Of a DNA stretch of 39,862 nucleotides, positions 8,434-19,460 are shown one piece after another. Made by a program: the position numbers and the translations under genes. Source of the stretch: Cymbomonas tetramitiformis (taxonomy: Eukaryota; Chlorophyta; Pyramimonadophyceae; Pyramimonadales; Pyramimonadaceae); the NCBI GenBank assembly GCA_001247695.2, contig LGRX02035492.1, positions 1 to 39,862 on the forward strand, written 5' to 3'. The notes under the pieces were generated by a model that made no database searches, was not told where the DNA came from, and saw nothing but the letters and a program-made list of their open reading frames with translations. Every line of letters starts with the position of its first letter. Position 1 is the first letter of the stretch.

Positions 8434-9039
8434 TGCGAAAGTCTGGAACCTGTCGCATCGCATTTGTCGCGAGGGAGCCACACTTAAGGGCTTTTTGTGG
8501 TGCAGTTTTTTAATTTACCAATATATAAATCGAAACTGATCGCGTCGCTGATTGGCTTATCCATCGTCTGCAAACCATCTCGTTTTTGTCGTGTGATCCC
8601 TTTCCCTTGTCGTCCCATATTCATGGTGCCTATCTCAGGCGCTCGCACTTCTTATTGGCGGTTATGGGCGATCAGTCCAAAACATCTCATGTAAAACACC
8701 CTGAAATCTGTAGCACGTGCGCCTTCTATAATTATACAAAAAAACGTGCTCCTTGTACGTGCACAGTCAGCTTATGGTATTTCGCGTGTGACCCATATTC
8801 ATGGAGTTTATCTAATCTCATGGCTCCTCTGATTGGCGATCAGTCGGAAATCTCTTTTATACGCCATCTGAAATCTGTCGCGCTGATAACTTCTGCATGA
8901 ATATCCATAATTCGATACTACGCCCAGGAATATTCTATGCGTCTCTGATTGGCGGCAATGCTCCACCGATTTGTATAACTCTCCTGCTTGCCATCTTAAG
9001 GTGACCGGTGTGGACTGCAATATAATTATATATGGGCGG

Positions 9040-9958
9040 TTACTCCCGATCTGACAGGGAAATCACACTGTTTCCGTAAAAAAGGGCCCCAAAGGTGGAC
9101 AGTTCTGGTAGTATCGTGTGCGTCGATGTCACTTTTTCCAGGAAAACCTGTTTCGCTCCTATAAGGGAAACGCAGGACCTTGCAGCTTTTTTTTGAAAAA
9201 GCTGCGAACCGTCGGTGTATAATGTTGAGTATAATCGGATCTGTTTGCGACACGACAAAAAAAATACACCTCGCGACACACAAAAGGCGCTTCCGGGGGC
9301 ATCTGTAAGGTCTCGGTGAAGCTGCGTCCCAAAAAACGATTGGAAGACGTTGGTGAAGTGTAACCGAGGGTGACCCCACGGACCGTGAACAAGCACAACC
9401 TCCCCCCACCAACCATGGCAACCGCTGCCGTCGAGGGGCGTGGCATATACACGAAGTCGCAGCAGGCCCCGTAGGCCGTAGGGATGTCCCAATTGGGGCA
9501 CAGACCAGCCGCTCCGCGGCCACCCTGCAAACTCGAAAAAGTTGGCGGAGGGGGTCAGCGGACACTCCCCGGCCTTCACGAATATAGCGTGATGAAGATG
9601 TTGATCACCAAAGACGTCCAGCAGCAAGCTTTGCGCGTGCAACGCAAAGGAGTCCGCCGAGCTCTCAGGCCATAACCCACCAGCAAGACGGCGTTGCTCC
9701 AGCGTCCAGATTTTCAATAGAGACCACCGCTCCAAGCCAACCTGGCTGCAATACGCGTGACGAGGTGTGGATGTTACCTGCAGCAAAAGGCATGGTACGT
9801 CGGTTTTCAGAAGTAAAAAAACCAACCATCTCCATCCAACTGGCTGGATCGCTGTGATTTATCGCATGCCAGGAAGGCAGCTTTGCAGCCGCAATGCAGG
9901 CATCAGGCGGGAACATATGAACATCATCCAATACCCAATACGAGGACATCGGCGACAA
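9040..9958 (-). pseudogene. Degenerate coding region downstream of the kinase
   Basis: An ATG-initiated frame (9958 down to 9665) gives about 60 residues of ordinary composition (MSPMSSYWVLDDVHMFPPDA...). Coding character then appears to move to a second frame (about 9730-9530, FALHAQSLLLDVFGDQHLHH) and a third (about 9530-9160, CDFVYMPRPSTAAVAMVGG). Neither junction offers good splice sites, apart from an implausible 30-bp GTAACA...GCAG. I do not recognise the family. It reads as a frameshifted gene, though short introns cannot be excluded. Confidence 0.3.
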
Positions 9959-9972
9959 ACCTACCTCTTAGG

Positions 9973-11271
9973 TTAGCATCCAATGGCGCTTATTGGTTTC
10001 CCAGACATCACTAACTTGCCATCGGTAGCCGCCTTGGAGGCCACAAAAAGACGGGCAAGGCTAGCGGCGGATGGCCGTTTCGCGGGCTCGCGGTGCACGC
10101 AGTCCATAACTGGGTTCCAGATTGCACGGCTGACATAGGTATTGCTCGACCGCTTCCCCAGGATGTCATGCACAGTCGCGCTGGTGGCATCATCATTAAC
10201 TCTCTTAAGGGCGTCACGTGAATCTCGAATCAAGATGCGCACGAGGATCGGGGCAATCGCCCACATGTCGGTTGCAGGTGTCGGTCCTCCATTACTGTAC
10301 TCCGGCGCATACACGGATCCAGGCTTGTGATGTGCATCGTCAGGCGTTCCGGAGGTCCATCGGTGCCTTCGGTAGTGGTCTTCAGGCAGCCCTTCCCTAT
10401 GCTGCCGCCTTGATAGCCCGAAGTCGATGATGACCAAGCTGTCGGGCCTCGTCGGGGAAAGCACCATGTTTGTTGCCCTGACGTCCCCGTGGGAGATACC
10501 GGCTTTATGCAGCGCAGCAAAGCCTGTCAAGATTCTGGCGCACAGGTCTCTCTTGAAGGTCATGGTAACAGCCACGGGCGGTTGTGCCAGGAAGGCGTCC
10601 AGGGAGATGCCGTGGTCCATGGAAAGTAAGAACGGTGCACATGCGGGACGTTCTCGTTCGCCAAGCTGCCGCAAACCGAAGTGGAGTATGGGCGACACGT
10701 ACTGCGGAGCTGAATTCGCGGCGAGGGTCGTCATGTATAGTTCCCGAGCAAACTCGGAAAAGCGGGTTGACGCGCTTGGCGAGTGCTTTAGACTGAACTC
10801 TTTGTACACCAAAGGAACTGTGCCGTTGAGGGTGCAACCGACTCTGGTTGACGCGAAACCGCCGTCGCACTTTTTCGCCGGACCTAAAGGATTTGAGAAC
10901 GTGACCATATTGTAGGAGACTTCACCCAAGTTGCAGTTCTGCGCCAGAGTGCGCGCGACATCCGGGCCGTAACGCCAGGCGGTTGTGCGTGGGTCTCGTG
11001 AGCTGGGACGACGGTTCACGGACGTGAGTTGGGAGTAGTACTCCGAGCAACCACCCACGAATATGGGAAGCGGTGCTTGTGGAAGGGGTTTCTTCTCCTC
11101 GACAGAAGCTTCAAGTGCACTATTTGCCCTTTCCAACTTCACTAGTTTTTTCTTAAGACGCTTGGACTTGTTGTTACGGCTGCGGGTTTTGCGTTTCTTG
11201 GTCTTGCAAAAGGTGCAGCAACCGCCCTCCTCTATCAGACCTAGTATTACATTTAATGATGTTACACACAT
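9973..11271 (-). CDS. Divergent protein kinase
   Basis: From the ATG at 11271 the frame encodes 432 residues. Residues 20-50 are very basic (KTKKRKTRSRNNKSKRLKKK), a possible nuclear signal followed by a short coiled-coil-like stretch. The kinase fold occupies about 135-415. It has an ATP lysine in LVYKEF (Lys157), a C-helix glutamate (about Glu177), the catalytic loop HGDVRATN (Asp263, Asn268), DFG (Asp283), APE (322-324), the helix-F Asp in TDMWA (about 335) and a closing RPS (Arg399). HGD replaces the usual HRD, as in several fungal and protist kinases whose activity does not need activation-loop phosphorylation. It is predicted to be catalytically competent; the substrate is unknown. The frame stays open 64 codons upstream into the satellite, so I chose the first ATG outside the repeat. 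No intron is needed. Confidence 0.8.
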   Translation of the reverse strand: MCVTSLNVILGLIEEGGCCTFCKTKKRKTRSRNNKSKRLKKKLVKLERANSALEASVEEKKPLPQAPLPIFVGGCSEYYSQLTSVNRRPSSRDPRTTAWRYGPDVARTLAQNCNLGEVSYNMVTFSNPLGPAKKCDGGFASTRVGCTLNGTVPLVYKEFSLKHSPSASTRFSEFARELYMTTLAANSAPQYVSPILHFGLRQLGERERPACAPFLLSMDHGISLDAFLAQPPVAVTMTFKRDLCARILTGFAALHKAGISHGDVRATNMVLSPTRPDSLVIIDFGLSRRQHREGLPEDHYRRHRWTSGTPDDAHHKPGSVYAPEYSNGGPTPATDMWAIAPILVRILIRDSRDALKRVNDDATSATVHDILGKRSSNTYVSRAIWNPVMDCVHREPAKRPSAASLARLFVASKAATDGKLVMSGKPISAIGC

Positions 11272-11281
11272 ACGACACGCC

Positions 11282-12815
11282 ACAACGCACATGCGCCCAC
11301 GGTCCGCCGTACCGGCCCGAAACAACCACATAACTCCTACCGGCCACACCCCCTGAATATGGTCGCGTGTCAGAGGAGCTGTCCTCACACCACACCAAAT
11401 ATATCCCGTGTGCCCTACCCACATGCGCCCACGGTCCACCGCACCAACTCGACACAACCACATACATCCTACCGCTCACACCCCCTTGTTATGGTCGCGT
11501 GTCAGAGGAGCTGTCCTCACACCGCACCAAATATATTCCGTGTCCCCAACCCACATGCGCCCACGGTCCACCGCACCGACCCAAAACACACACACATACA
11601 TGCTACCGGCCACACCCCCTTAATATGGTCGCGTGTCAGAGGATTTGTCCTCACACCGCACCATAGATATTCGGTGTGCCCAACCCACATGCGCCCACGG
11701 TCCACCGCACCGACCCGAAACAAACACACACTTCTACATCCTACCGGCCACACCCCCTTGTTATGGTCGCGTGTCAGAGGATTTGTCCTCACACCGCACC
11801 ATAGATATTCGGTGTGCCCAACCACATGCGCCCACGGTCCACCGCACCGACCCAAAACAAACACACACATCTACATCCTACCGGCCACACCCCCTTGTTA
11901 TGGTCGCGTGTCAGAGGATTTGTCCTCACACCGCACCATAGATATTCGGTGTGCCCAACCCACATGCGCCCACGGTCCACCGCACCGACCCGAAACAAAC
12001 ACATACATCCTACCGGCCACACCCCCTTGTTATGGTCGCGTGTCAGAGGATTTGTCCTCACACCGCACCATAGATATTCGGTGTGCCCAACCACATGCGC
12101 CCACGGTCCACCGCACCGACCCAAAACAAACACACACATCTACATCCTACCGGCCACACCCCCTTGTTATGGTCGCGTGTCAGAGGATTTGTCCTCACAC
12201 CGCACCATAGATATTCGGTGTGCCCAACCCACATGCGCCCACGGTCCACCGCACCGACCCGAAACAAACACATACATCCTACCGGCCACACCCCCTTAAT
12301 ATGGTCGCGTGCCAGAGGAGCTGTCCTCACACCGCACCATAGATATTCGGTGTGCCCAACCCAAATGCGCCCACGGTCCACCGCACCGACCCAAAACAAA
12401 CACACCCATCAACATCCTACCGGCCACACCCCCTTGTTATGGTCGCGTGTCGGAGGATTTGTCCTCACACCGCACCATAGATATTCGGTGTGCCCAACCC
12501 ACATGCGCCCACGGTCCACCGCACCGACCCGAAACAAACGCATACATCCTACCGGCCACACCCCCTTAATATGGTCGCGTGTCAGAGGAGCTGTCCTCAC
12601 ACCGCACCATATATATACGATTTGCCCAACCCACATGCGCCCACGGTCTGCCGCACCCACCCAAAACAAACACATACACCCTACCGGCCACACCCCCTTA
12701 ATATGGTCGCGTGTCAGAGGAGTTGTCCTCACACCGCACCATACGTATTCAATGTGCCCTACCCATTTACGCCCACGGTCTGCCGCACCAACCCGAAACA
12801 TCCTCGAAAATTCCA
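11282..12815. repeat. ~134-bp satellite array, copy 2
   Basis: About eleven units of the same family as 1-740, marked by CACACCCCCTT near 11345, 11477, 11610, 11746, 11886, 12017, 12153, 12286, 12427, 12558 and 12689. Unit length varies (131 to 141) with short indels in the CA-rich spacer. In the middle, 11746-12017 and 12017-12286 are nearly identical two-unit blocks, which suggests recent amplification in pairs. The last unit returns to the TCTGCCGCACC variant seen in array 1. Long ORFs in all frames are by-products. The array directly abuts the kinase start. Confidence 0.92.
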
Positions 12816-12836
12816 GCTACCACACCCCGTTTCAAC

Positions 12837-13020
12837 CGAGCCACGGGTCCGGGGGCGCGCCTCGAGCCTTGCAAAACAAGGACACGCGCACGCCTCTCCT
12901 AACCCACCGGCTGGGATCCTCACCTACCCCGACCGAAAATGCAATGTAGCCACGGGTACAGGGGGCGCGCAGCGAGCCTTGAATCAGGCCACGCGCACGC
13001 CGCTCCCGACCCACCGGCAC
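12837..13020. repeat. Paired GC-rich modules next to satellite copy 2
   Basis: Two copies (from about 12838 and 12948) of the CCACGGGT...GGGGGCGCGC...ACCCACCGGC block seen at 839-1030, in the same orientation and again just right of the satellite. The second unit differs in a few bases (GCGCGCAGCGAGCCTTG). Confidence 0.8.
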
Positions 13021-13064
13021 ATCATCGGGGAAAAGAAAAACAACCATTTGTCATGTAACCTTAC

Positions 13065-13552
13065 CGGCCGGTCGAAGCAGTACCCTCCCGAGCTGACCAC
13101 CATGCAGACACCAACACAAGTGGAACACGCTTGTTGTACGCACGTCTCTTTTTAAGCAACCTCTGACGGCGGAACGTGTGACATAAATTAGGTTCAAGAT
13201 ATGCAAACGGTTTCAGGAAACGCAGAAAACTCACCGGCGGTTCTGCAGGCTCTTCAGGCGCGCCGCCTTCTTCACCCGCGGGCTCCTCGTTGACGTCCTC
13301 ATTGAGGTCCAACGCGGCTGCTGCACCGGCTTGGCCAGCTTGGCCCACAACCTGCACACCCGATAACCCGACTGTGTGGGGGGAAAAAACAAACGCAAAA
13401 CGTCGGTCTAAGACCATGCTGTTTCACAAAATTTAAACTGAAACTCGCACCGGTGGATCTCCCCCGTTCCCGCCGTTGGAGCGTCCCGCCGCAGCAAGGA
13501 GTCTTGCTGCGCGATTGCTACCAGACGTACGTGCGGGAGGAGAAGACGCCAT
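13065..13552 (-). CDS. 5' part of a spliced gene of unknown function
   Basis: Three exons join in one frame on the minus strand. Exon 1, 13451-13552, starts at an ATG and has 34 codons (MASSPPARTSGSNRAARLLA...). Exon 2, 13235-13351, has 39 codons, begins VVGQAGQAG and ends in a Glu/Pro-rich stretch. Exon 3, 13065-13162, has 98 nt (RLLKKRRAYNKRVPLVLVSAWW...). Donors are GTGCGA, GTGAGT and GTAAGG; acceptors are GTGTGCAG and CCGTCAG; introns are 99 and 72 bp. The family is not recognised. After the third donor the sequence enters the GC-rich modules and satellite, so the remaining exons are absent or far away. It could be a fragment captured by a transposon. Confidence 0.5.
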
Positions 13553-13907
13553 GTTTATTATATATTCAAACTTCAAAATTTCTACTAGGGCGGAAAGGGA
13601 AGGTGGTCAAAAAACCTTCTCTTTCGAAAGAACGAATAAGCCCCGCCCGCCGCAGTTTAAACCCTCGCCTGATTTGAAATCGAGTGTTCCAAGTATTTAT
13701 TATTTTACAGTATATATGTCACATGCGTGGGTATGATGACGATCGCGATTTTGATTGGACTACACCACTTACAGGCTTTCCCCATTCACGACATTCCCTG
13801 ACATATTTATAGTGCACGCGAGCCTTCGCGAATCAGGTTGCCACAAACTTTTATACCTCGACTGATTCAGTGTGTATAATTACTCATCGTCGACTGCCAG
13901 ACAAATC

Positions 13908-14132
13908 TTTGGCCTTTTACAAACCCAGCCTCTTCGAGTCATATCTCCTAGCATCGCGCCAGTCATTCTGGGGCTCTCGCGTGAACCCTGGGGCATCCTG
14001 AAGCGGGCTTGGTGACATTCCTATGTCATCGGGTGTATAATTCTACCGATTTATACCGACTTAAGCAAACTTAAGCAAACTTAAGCAAACTTAAGAAAAC
14101 TTAAGCAAACTTAAGCAAAAACCTTGTTCTAG
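13908..14132 (+). mobile_element. CTAG-ending repeat, copy 2 (possible Helitron 3' terminus)
   Basis: Same 225-bp sequence as 2805-3044, with a few substitutions, a 5-bp deletion and fewer ACTTAAGCAA decamers. It ends CCTTGTTCTAG and is followed by TGG, where copy 1 is followed by TGA. The loss of similarity immediately after CTAG|T in both copies marks this as a true end of a dispersed element. The left end cannot be placed; only a short TGTATAATTAC stretch is shared upstream. Confidence 0.45.
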
Positions 14133-15028
14133 TGGTTGGTGGTGCTACGAACATCCACAACTGCAAGATTCGCGACGAAGTCCATGCCGACGCTCTGGAC
14201 GTGCCACCACCGCCGACACCGCCCTCCGCTCCGCAGTCGGTGGTGTCCGACGAGGGGATGTACCCCATCAGCGCGCTACACGCGCACGGGCCACACGCGA
14301 CCTTCATGGAAAAGTTCGCGTTCAACTTGGACATCGCGGGACCGGAGCCGACCCTTGCCATGCACCACATGGGCCCCGTCGCGCCCGTGGACTCCGTCTC
14401 CGTGACGACGGACGACTCCGAGGGTGACGGCGAGTGTCTTCCGCCACCGAGACAGGCCTTGGGATGCGGCAGGCCGCCAATGGGTTTCGGGTTCTCTGCC
14501 CTCACATCTCTCGCAGTCTGCCTGATGTTTGTTATTTGTGCAACTGCCGCGCCTTCGCGTGATCGCTCCGCGCCAACATCTTCAGCAACAGGGCGCATCG
14601 GCGACGAGGTCGGTGGTGCTGGTGTGCTGACGCCCACAGCCATCCCGCCGGATCTCTACTGGCAGCCGGAGGGCTGGTACCACAGCTGGTACCGAGCTAC
14701 CTACGGGTACGGGTGGACGTGGCTCCCGGCCCCCCCGCAGCCACCTGAGGCAGCTCCGATTGTTACTGAGCCGCCCTCGCCGGGTGGTGCTCCGCCATCG
14801 CCGGACTACGAGCCACCCGCCTGGGAGGGTGGAACCGACGATGAACTTTCTTCCTCAATTCGGCACCGGACCGAGCTGATTGCACCGGGTGAAACTGCCT
14901 GCGACGACATCGGCACATCTTCAATTCTCTCAATTTGCTCTACGCATGATTTGACAAACAGTGGTACCAGCTCTCCTGGGCGCTGTAACAGTGGCACCGG
15001 CTCTCCCGGGCACTTTCGACGTGGCTAG
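14132..15028 (+). CDS. GC-rich ORF with one membrane segment, unknown family
   Basis: An open frame of 298 codons, markedly richer in G+C than the AT-rich DNA on both sides, begins at the border of the CTAG-ending repeat and has no ATG at its start. The first in-frame ATG is at 14258. One hydrophobic helix (SALTSLAVCLMFVICATAA, about codons 121-140) separates an acidic N-terminal part from a Pro/Gly/Trp-rich tail (WLPAPPQPPEAAP, PPSPGGAPPSP). Near the C-terminus a 10-codon unit is repeated (NSGT.SPG). I recognise no family. Composition and length argue for real coding; the missing start suggests a 5' truncation by the adjoining repeat or a spliced upstream exon ending at TTCTAG. Confidence 0.45.
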   Translation: MVGGATNIHNCKIRDEVHADALDVPPPPTPPSAPQSVVSDEGMYPISALHAHGPHATFMEKFAFNLDIAGPEPTLAMHHMGPVAPVDSVSVTTDDSEGDGECLPPPRQALGCGRPPMGFGFSALTSLAVCLMFVICATAAPSRDRSAPTSSATGRIGDEVGGAGVLTPTAIPPDLYWQPEGWYHSWYRATYGYGWTWLPAPPQPPEAAPIVTEPPSPGGAPPSPDYEPPAWEGGTDDELSSSIRHRTELIAPGETACDDIGTSSILSICSTHDLTNSGTSSPGRCNSGTGSPGHFRRG

Positions 15029-16885
15029 CGTTACCGAGATTGAGATTAGCCTGCCTCCGGAATGTAATGCTGTTGGTTCAGGTTGCCCCAAGATGGGCTT
15101 AATTTAGGGTTTTAACTGTATCCGTATTCTGCAGTATGCCTCACTAGCTGCTAGTTTCGGGAGTTACCCTGCCAGAAAGGACAGGTTCTCCTGTAGGATG
15201 CGTATTTCCACCGAAGCTGAGTAGGTGTTTGTTTCAGTTCCGTGACCACTTAGTTTGCTAGTCACCACCCTAGGTGGTGTGCTGGAAGTGACGCCCCGAC
15301 TGTCATTCCTATAGTTAGGGTGTATGACTGTCACCGGTCCCGGAACCCTAGACCCCGAACATATAACGGGAAGACTGATTGATTATCCGTTTATCTATTC
15401 TGATTACCACACACCGAATATACAGTCAAGCTGATATATTCAGCATGTTACAGTGACCCTTGTCTCCCACAGTGACATTAGGGTGTTACTTGCCATCAGT
15501 AACCCTAAAATATGTTAAATTAAAGCAGTATGAACATTTTCAAAGAAATTGAAGCAAAACGGCATTTAATTTATCACTGTGTATCACGTGGTTTTTAGGA
15601 GGTATGTTACACCCCTGTAACTGTACACGTGAATATATATAATATTAGGGCGTTACAGGTGCTGCACTATTTTGAGCATATTTTTCAATAGCTAATAAAA
15701 TAGGGTAATGAAAAAAATGAAACCCAAATTTTCATTTTCAAATCATACGTGTGAGTTTTTCACGTATTTTGGTACAGCAACTATGTATACCCCTAGGTGT
15801 CACACACCTGATATTTAGGGTGTTACACGAGATATGACTATGCACATTATGTTTTTCAGATACCTTAATAGGTATAAAATCATAATTCGTGAAAAAATGG
15901 AGTCGGAATTTCAGTTTTGAAATTTCCCGCCAACGATTTTTACCCATTTTCCACCTTTTTTGGCCACTTATATATGTACCTCAGTATATATATAGCGGTG
16001 TGTGTGTAATGTGCAAGTTACAGAACTCATGCAACTTATCTCACTTTTGCACATGGTATTTTTCATGGCATAATAGTGAAGATATCTGATGATCAACATC
16101 TGTGGTTGAACATATATATGGGTTTTGCTGATTTGAAACCCATGGAAGTTGGTCCACTTCCCAATGATAATATTAGGTGTATCAACTTTAAGCGAGTCTG
16201 TCACTTAAGTGATAACTTGTCAGAACCTATTATCTACTTGGGCATATGACTGTGCACTGAAAGAGTATCAAATGATATCTTTAGTTTCCAAGTAGATCTG
16301 GACATAGCTTGATAAATAAATTTAACCCCTTAGTTGCCGGAGGAATTTCGGGGTTTTGAAAATTTTGGTTTATTTGCAATAACTTTGGCATAAGGGTCCT
16401 GCCTCAACTTTTGAAAATAGTGTCGGAAAGGTCTTCTCAAGGCGAATCACATGCAAACGTTAGAAATACACGACACTTGATACCGATGACGTGATTGTCA
16501 ACTGAAAAATGTTGATGGATGTGCACATCGTTAACAATGTAAGCCCTAATATTGACCCTATACCTCCAGGTATAATCTTACCAAGTGCTCATGCGGTTAG
16601 GGCTACTTATATTATTAGGGGTTTGTAACACTATGACACATGTGCCCTAAATGTGACTCATTATGGTCAAGCTAAAATAGAGTGCGTCTGGGGAAATATT
16701 TAGAGCATCGTCGCAACATGGTTGCTCCCAAGTGCATGGCTGCACGCGGCTTGATAAGAGCTTTTCAAAACTGTCTTCAAAAGTGAATTTGAGTTATTTG
16801 TCGCCGAGAAAATCAGTTTTGAGTGTTTGATGGACATGTCCATCAGCTGGCAGCTAAGGGGTTAAGCAGTCTCACACAACACAAC

Positions 16886-16923
<38 letters not shown>

Positions 16924-18900
16924 GTCCACAACAACCTCTATCAGTTCAATATATAGTTACTGATCTGAGAATGTACATGCAATTGTGCTGATCAATTCTG
17001 AATCAATTGTCACAATGCAATGTAGTTGTTGTTGTTGCTCCAGCGATGATATGTGAGACGAATGGACAATGCTCAGCAGTGACCAGCTGCTTATTTGAGC
17101 ATTGTATAATGCCTTCGGGTCTGGAGATTTCTCCATCCAGCCCTACAGCATGTTGGTTGATTCTGTCCCATATCTATCGCCATCACTTGACATCCAGCTG
17201 CTATCGTGATCAAGCTGGATGGTACTATGTATTATGTGTTGATATGATTCTTGATCATTACACTTTCGAGTCAGTGCATTGTCAACTTACATAGTAGTGT
17301 CAGTGACTTTTTTATTACACTTGTGAATCAGTGTAATGTCATATACTTAATGATACATAAGTTGCAGTGACTTGTGTATGCAGTGACTTATGTACATGTA
17401 CTTTCTGATTGAGTACATGTGTGTGTGTGTGTGTGGAATTGTGCTACTACACACACTTGTATACAGGTAATTACTGATATTACACTACAGTATACCAAGT
17501 TGATCTATCATATATATAGGATGATATGTATACCAATCACAGAATATATCTGACATGATGTATATCAGCTTAGTAGTGATTGTAATCCTGCATATTCTCA
17601 TCTACAGTGATGAGTTGCTTTGGTCTATTTCACATATAGTTCCGGTGAGCAATCCTTTCAGTGTTCCACAATAGAACGAATATACTCATCCCAAATCCTG
17701 CGTCAGAGTATATCGAGCTAATTATTGTGTTAAGACCACAGAACAGGCACCTTACACTATATGGGTTCAAATATAGTTTACATGCACAGCAAGTATGCTT
17801 ATGTGCAATGTCTGATGCATTGTGATATGATACCATATATCCCAGCTGCTATCGTGATCAAGCTGGTTTATACATTACAGCTGCTAACGTGATCAAGCGC
17901 TGTATGCATAAATGTATGCACATGTCACAATGATATAGTTGCTCATCAGTATTATAATGTACATGTATTATAATGTACATCTGCTGCATGTACTTGGTAT
18001 ATACTGAATGATTGTATATACTGCAAGTGTGTGTGTGTGTGTGTGGTGCTGCAAGTATTATAATCACCGCACACTCAATTAATTGTACACACGATGATGT
18101 TGCTGCAGAGCATCCACTTATCTGTCATACTGAGTGTGTGTGTAAGCTACTCACACAGCATATAGTACACACTCATGACTGCAGGCTTGTATGCGAATAT
18201 GACAGTGAATGGATAATACTATCTCGGCAAGCATCACAGACTTGTATGGCATGCTGCTTATTATACTGTCATCATGCGTCATCTGTTCATGATAATTCCA
18301 GCAGGTATGTACATATTCTGTCAAGGATAATCATGATGCGCGCAGACGAGTGATTATTGCAACTATTTGAAATGACGATATTTTGATGACACCATGAACA
18401 CTGATCTCGTCATAAAAAACTGCAAGGTAATCGTTCGGTGCAGAAGGCGATTTATTGTGACTCTGTTGAATCACTTGTGTGCGCGCTGCGAATTATGAGC
18501 ACATCTCTGTCGCAATATGAACGCACGGCATATGATACAAATGCCATTTTTCGCACGGATCATATTCTGATGATAATGTATTCATCCGCGTCTCAATATG
18601 TCGAATCTCGTACAATTGCGAATTGTAACTGCGCATAGATGTGATCGGCATGCTGCATGCACACCTTCTCGCGCTGTATATCTGACGATATGTACGATCA
18701 ACTGCGATTATGACGATGTCTCTCGCGCACTGTTTTCGCTGTTTATTATGCAGCGGTCGATATTATGCAGATATGTAAATATATGTGCGACTGCGGCGCC
18801 TGATGATATTCGCGCTCCGCAAACCTGCGCACACAAAATTCAATATCTACTGCTGCACTCACACTAGATACGTCCTCGTTCGTCGCCTTGACGAGACGGA
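15029..18900. other. AT-rich intergenic DNA with microsatellites
   Basis: No coding sequence is supported. (GT)n tracts lie at about 16886-16920, 17418-17434 and 18027-18044. The phrase TTAGGGTGTTAC or a close variant recurs between 15100 and 15830. CAGCTGCTATCGTGATCAAGCTGG occurs at about 17191 and 17844, with a third diverged copy at 17878. Longer ORFs here are hydrophobic or low complexity and have no partner frames. Confidence 0.6.
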
Positions 18901-19370
18901 GAATACCAACTGATAGGGCTTCGCGGCTAGCAAGCGAATATATATGATACAAGCGAGGCTATTATGGAACGTTAATAGCTCACGCAGCGTCTGAGTGGGT
19001 ATGAGTGCAGTGCTTCTCAAGAAGTGACTGCTGTAGCTCAACTATACCTCATTTTACGCAATGCCCCGCATCTCATAGATGCCACCACTATTGGGTTGTG
19101 GACCCAAGGCATTGGTTGAACAATCAGTATCGGCTGAACGAATAAGCCATATGATACTCGCATGCTTGTTCAGAACATGCTTGAAGCGAAGATGAGTTTT
19201 CTCCGAACACTTTCGGTTCTTCAAGACTTCATCTTGCTTTGCCATCTCGAGTCCACAACCTGGCCTCTCGATGACAGGTGTCACTCAAGTCTCAACTTGA
19301 GTAAATGACAGATGATATGACTGTACATGTCATAGTCGACCGTACTGACGACTGTCTGTCATTATAATAT

Positions 19371-19460
19371 ATGACATGACATGACACGACATGACATGAC
19401 ATGACATTGTATGACATGTCTGACAGGTATGGCACGTATGCCATGTATGACATGTATGGT
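19371..19460. repeat. (ACATG)n microsatellite
   Basis: Repeats of GACAT/ACATG (ATGACATGACATGACACGAC...) decaying rightward into ATGTATGACATGTATGG. The ORFs MTCLTGMARMPCMTC and similar derive from it. Confidence 0.85.

Noticed and set aside
11359..12949. Long ORFs of up to ~290 codons with repeated peptides (PTVHRTDPKQTH, RPRSTAPTRNKH and others)
   Set aside because: They occur in several frames on both strands and follow the satellite unit. The unit is not a multiple of three, so the frames change. They reflect a repeat with few stops, not genes.
14132..14230. Copia-type protease (DSGA motif) at the start of the GC-rich ORF
   Set aside because: The VVGGATN sequence lacks the catalytic Asp-Ser/Thr-Gly and nothing downstream resembles integrase or reverse transcriptase.
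14101..14643. 180-codon minus-strand ORF opposite the GC-rich gene
   Set aside because: A shadow of the plus-strand GC-rich frame; its end lies in the decamer run of the repeat.
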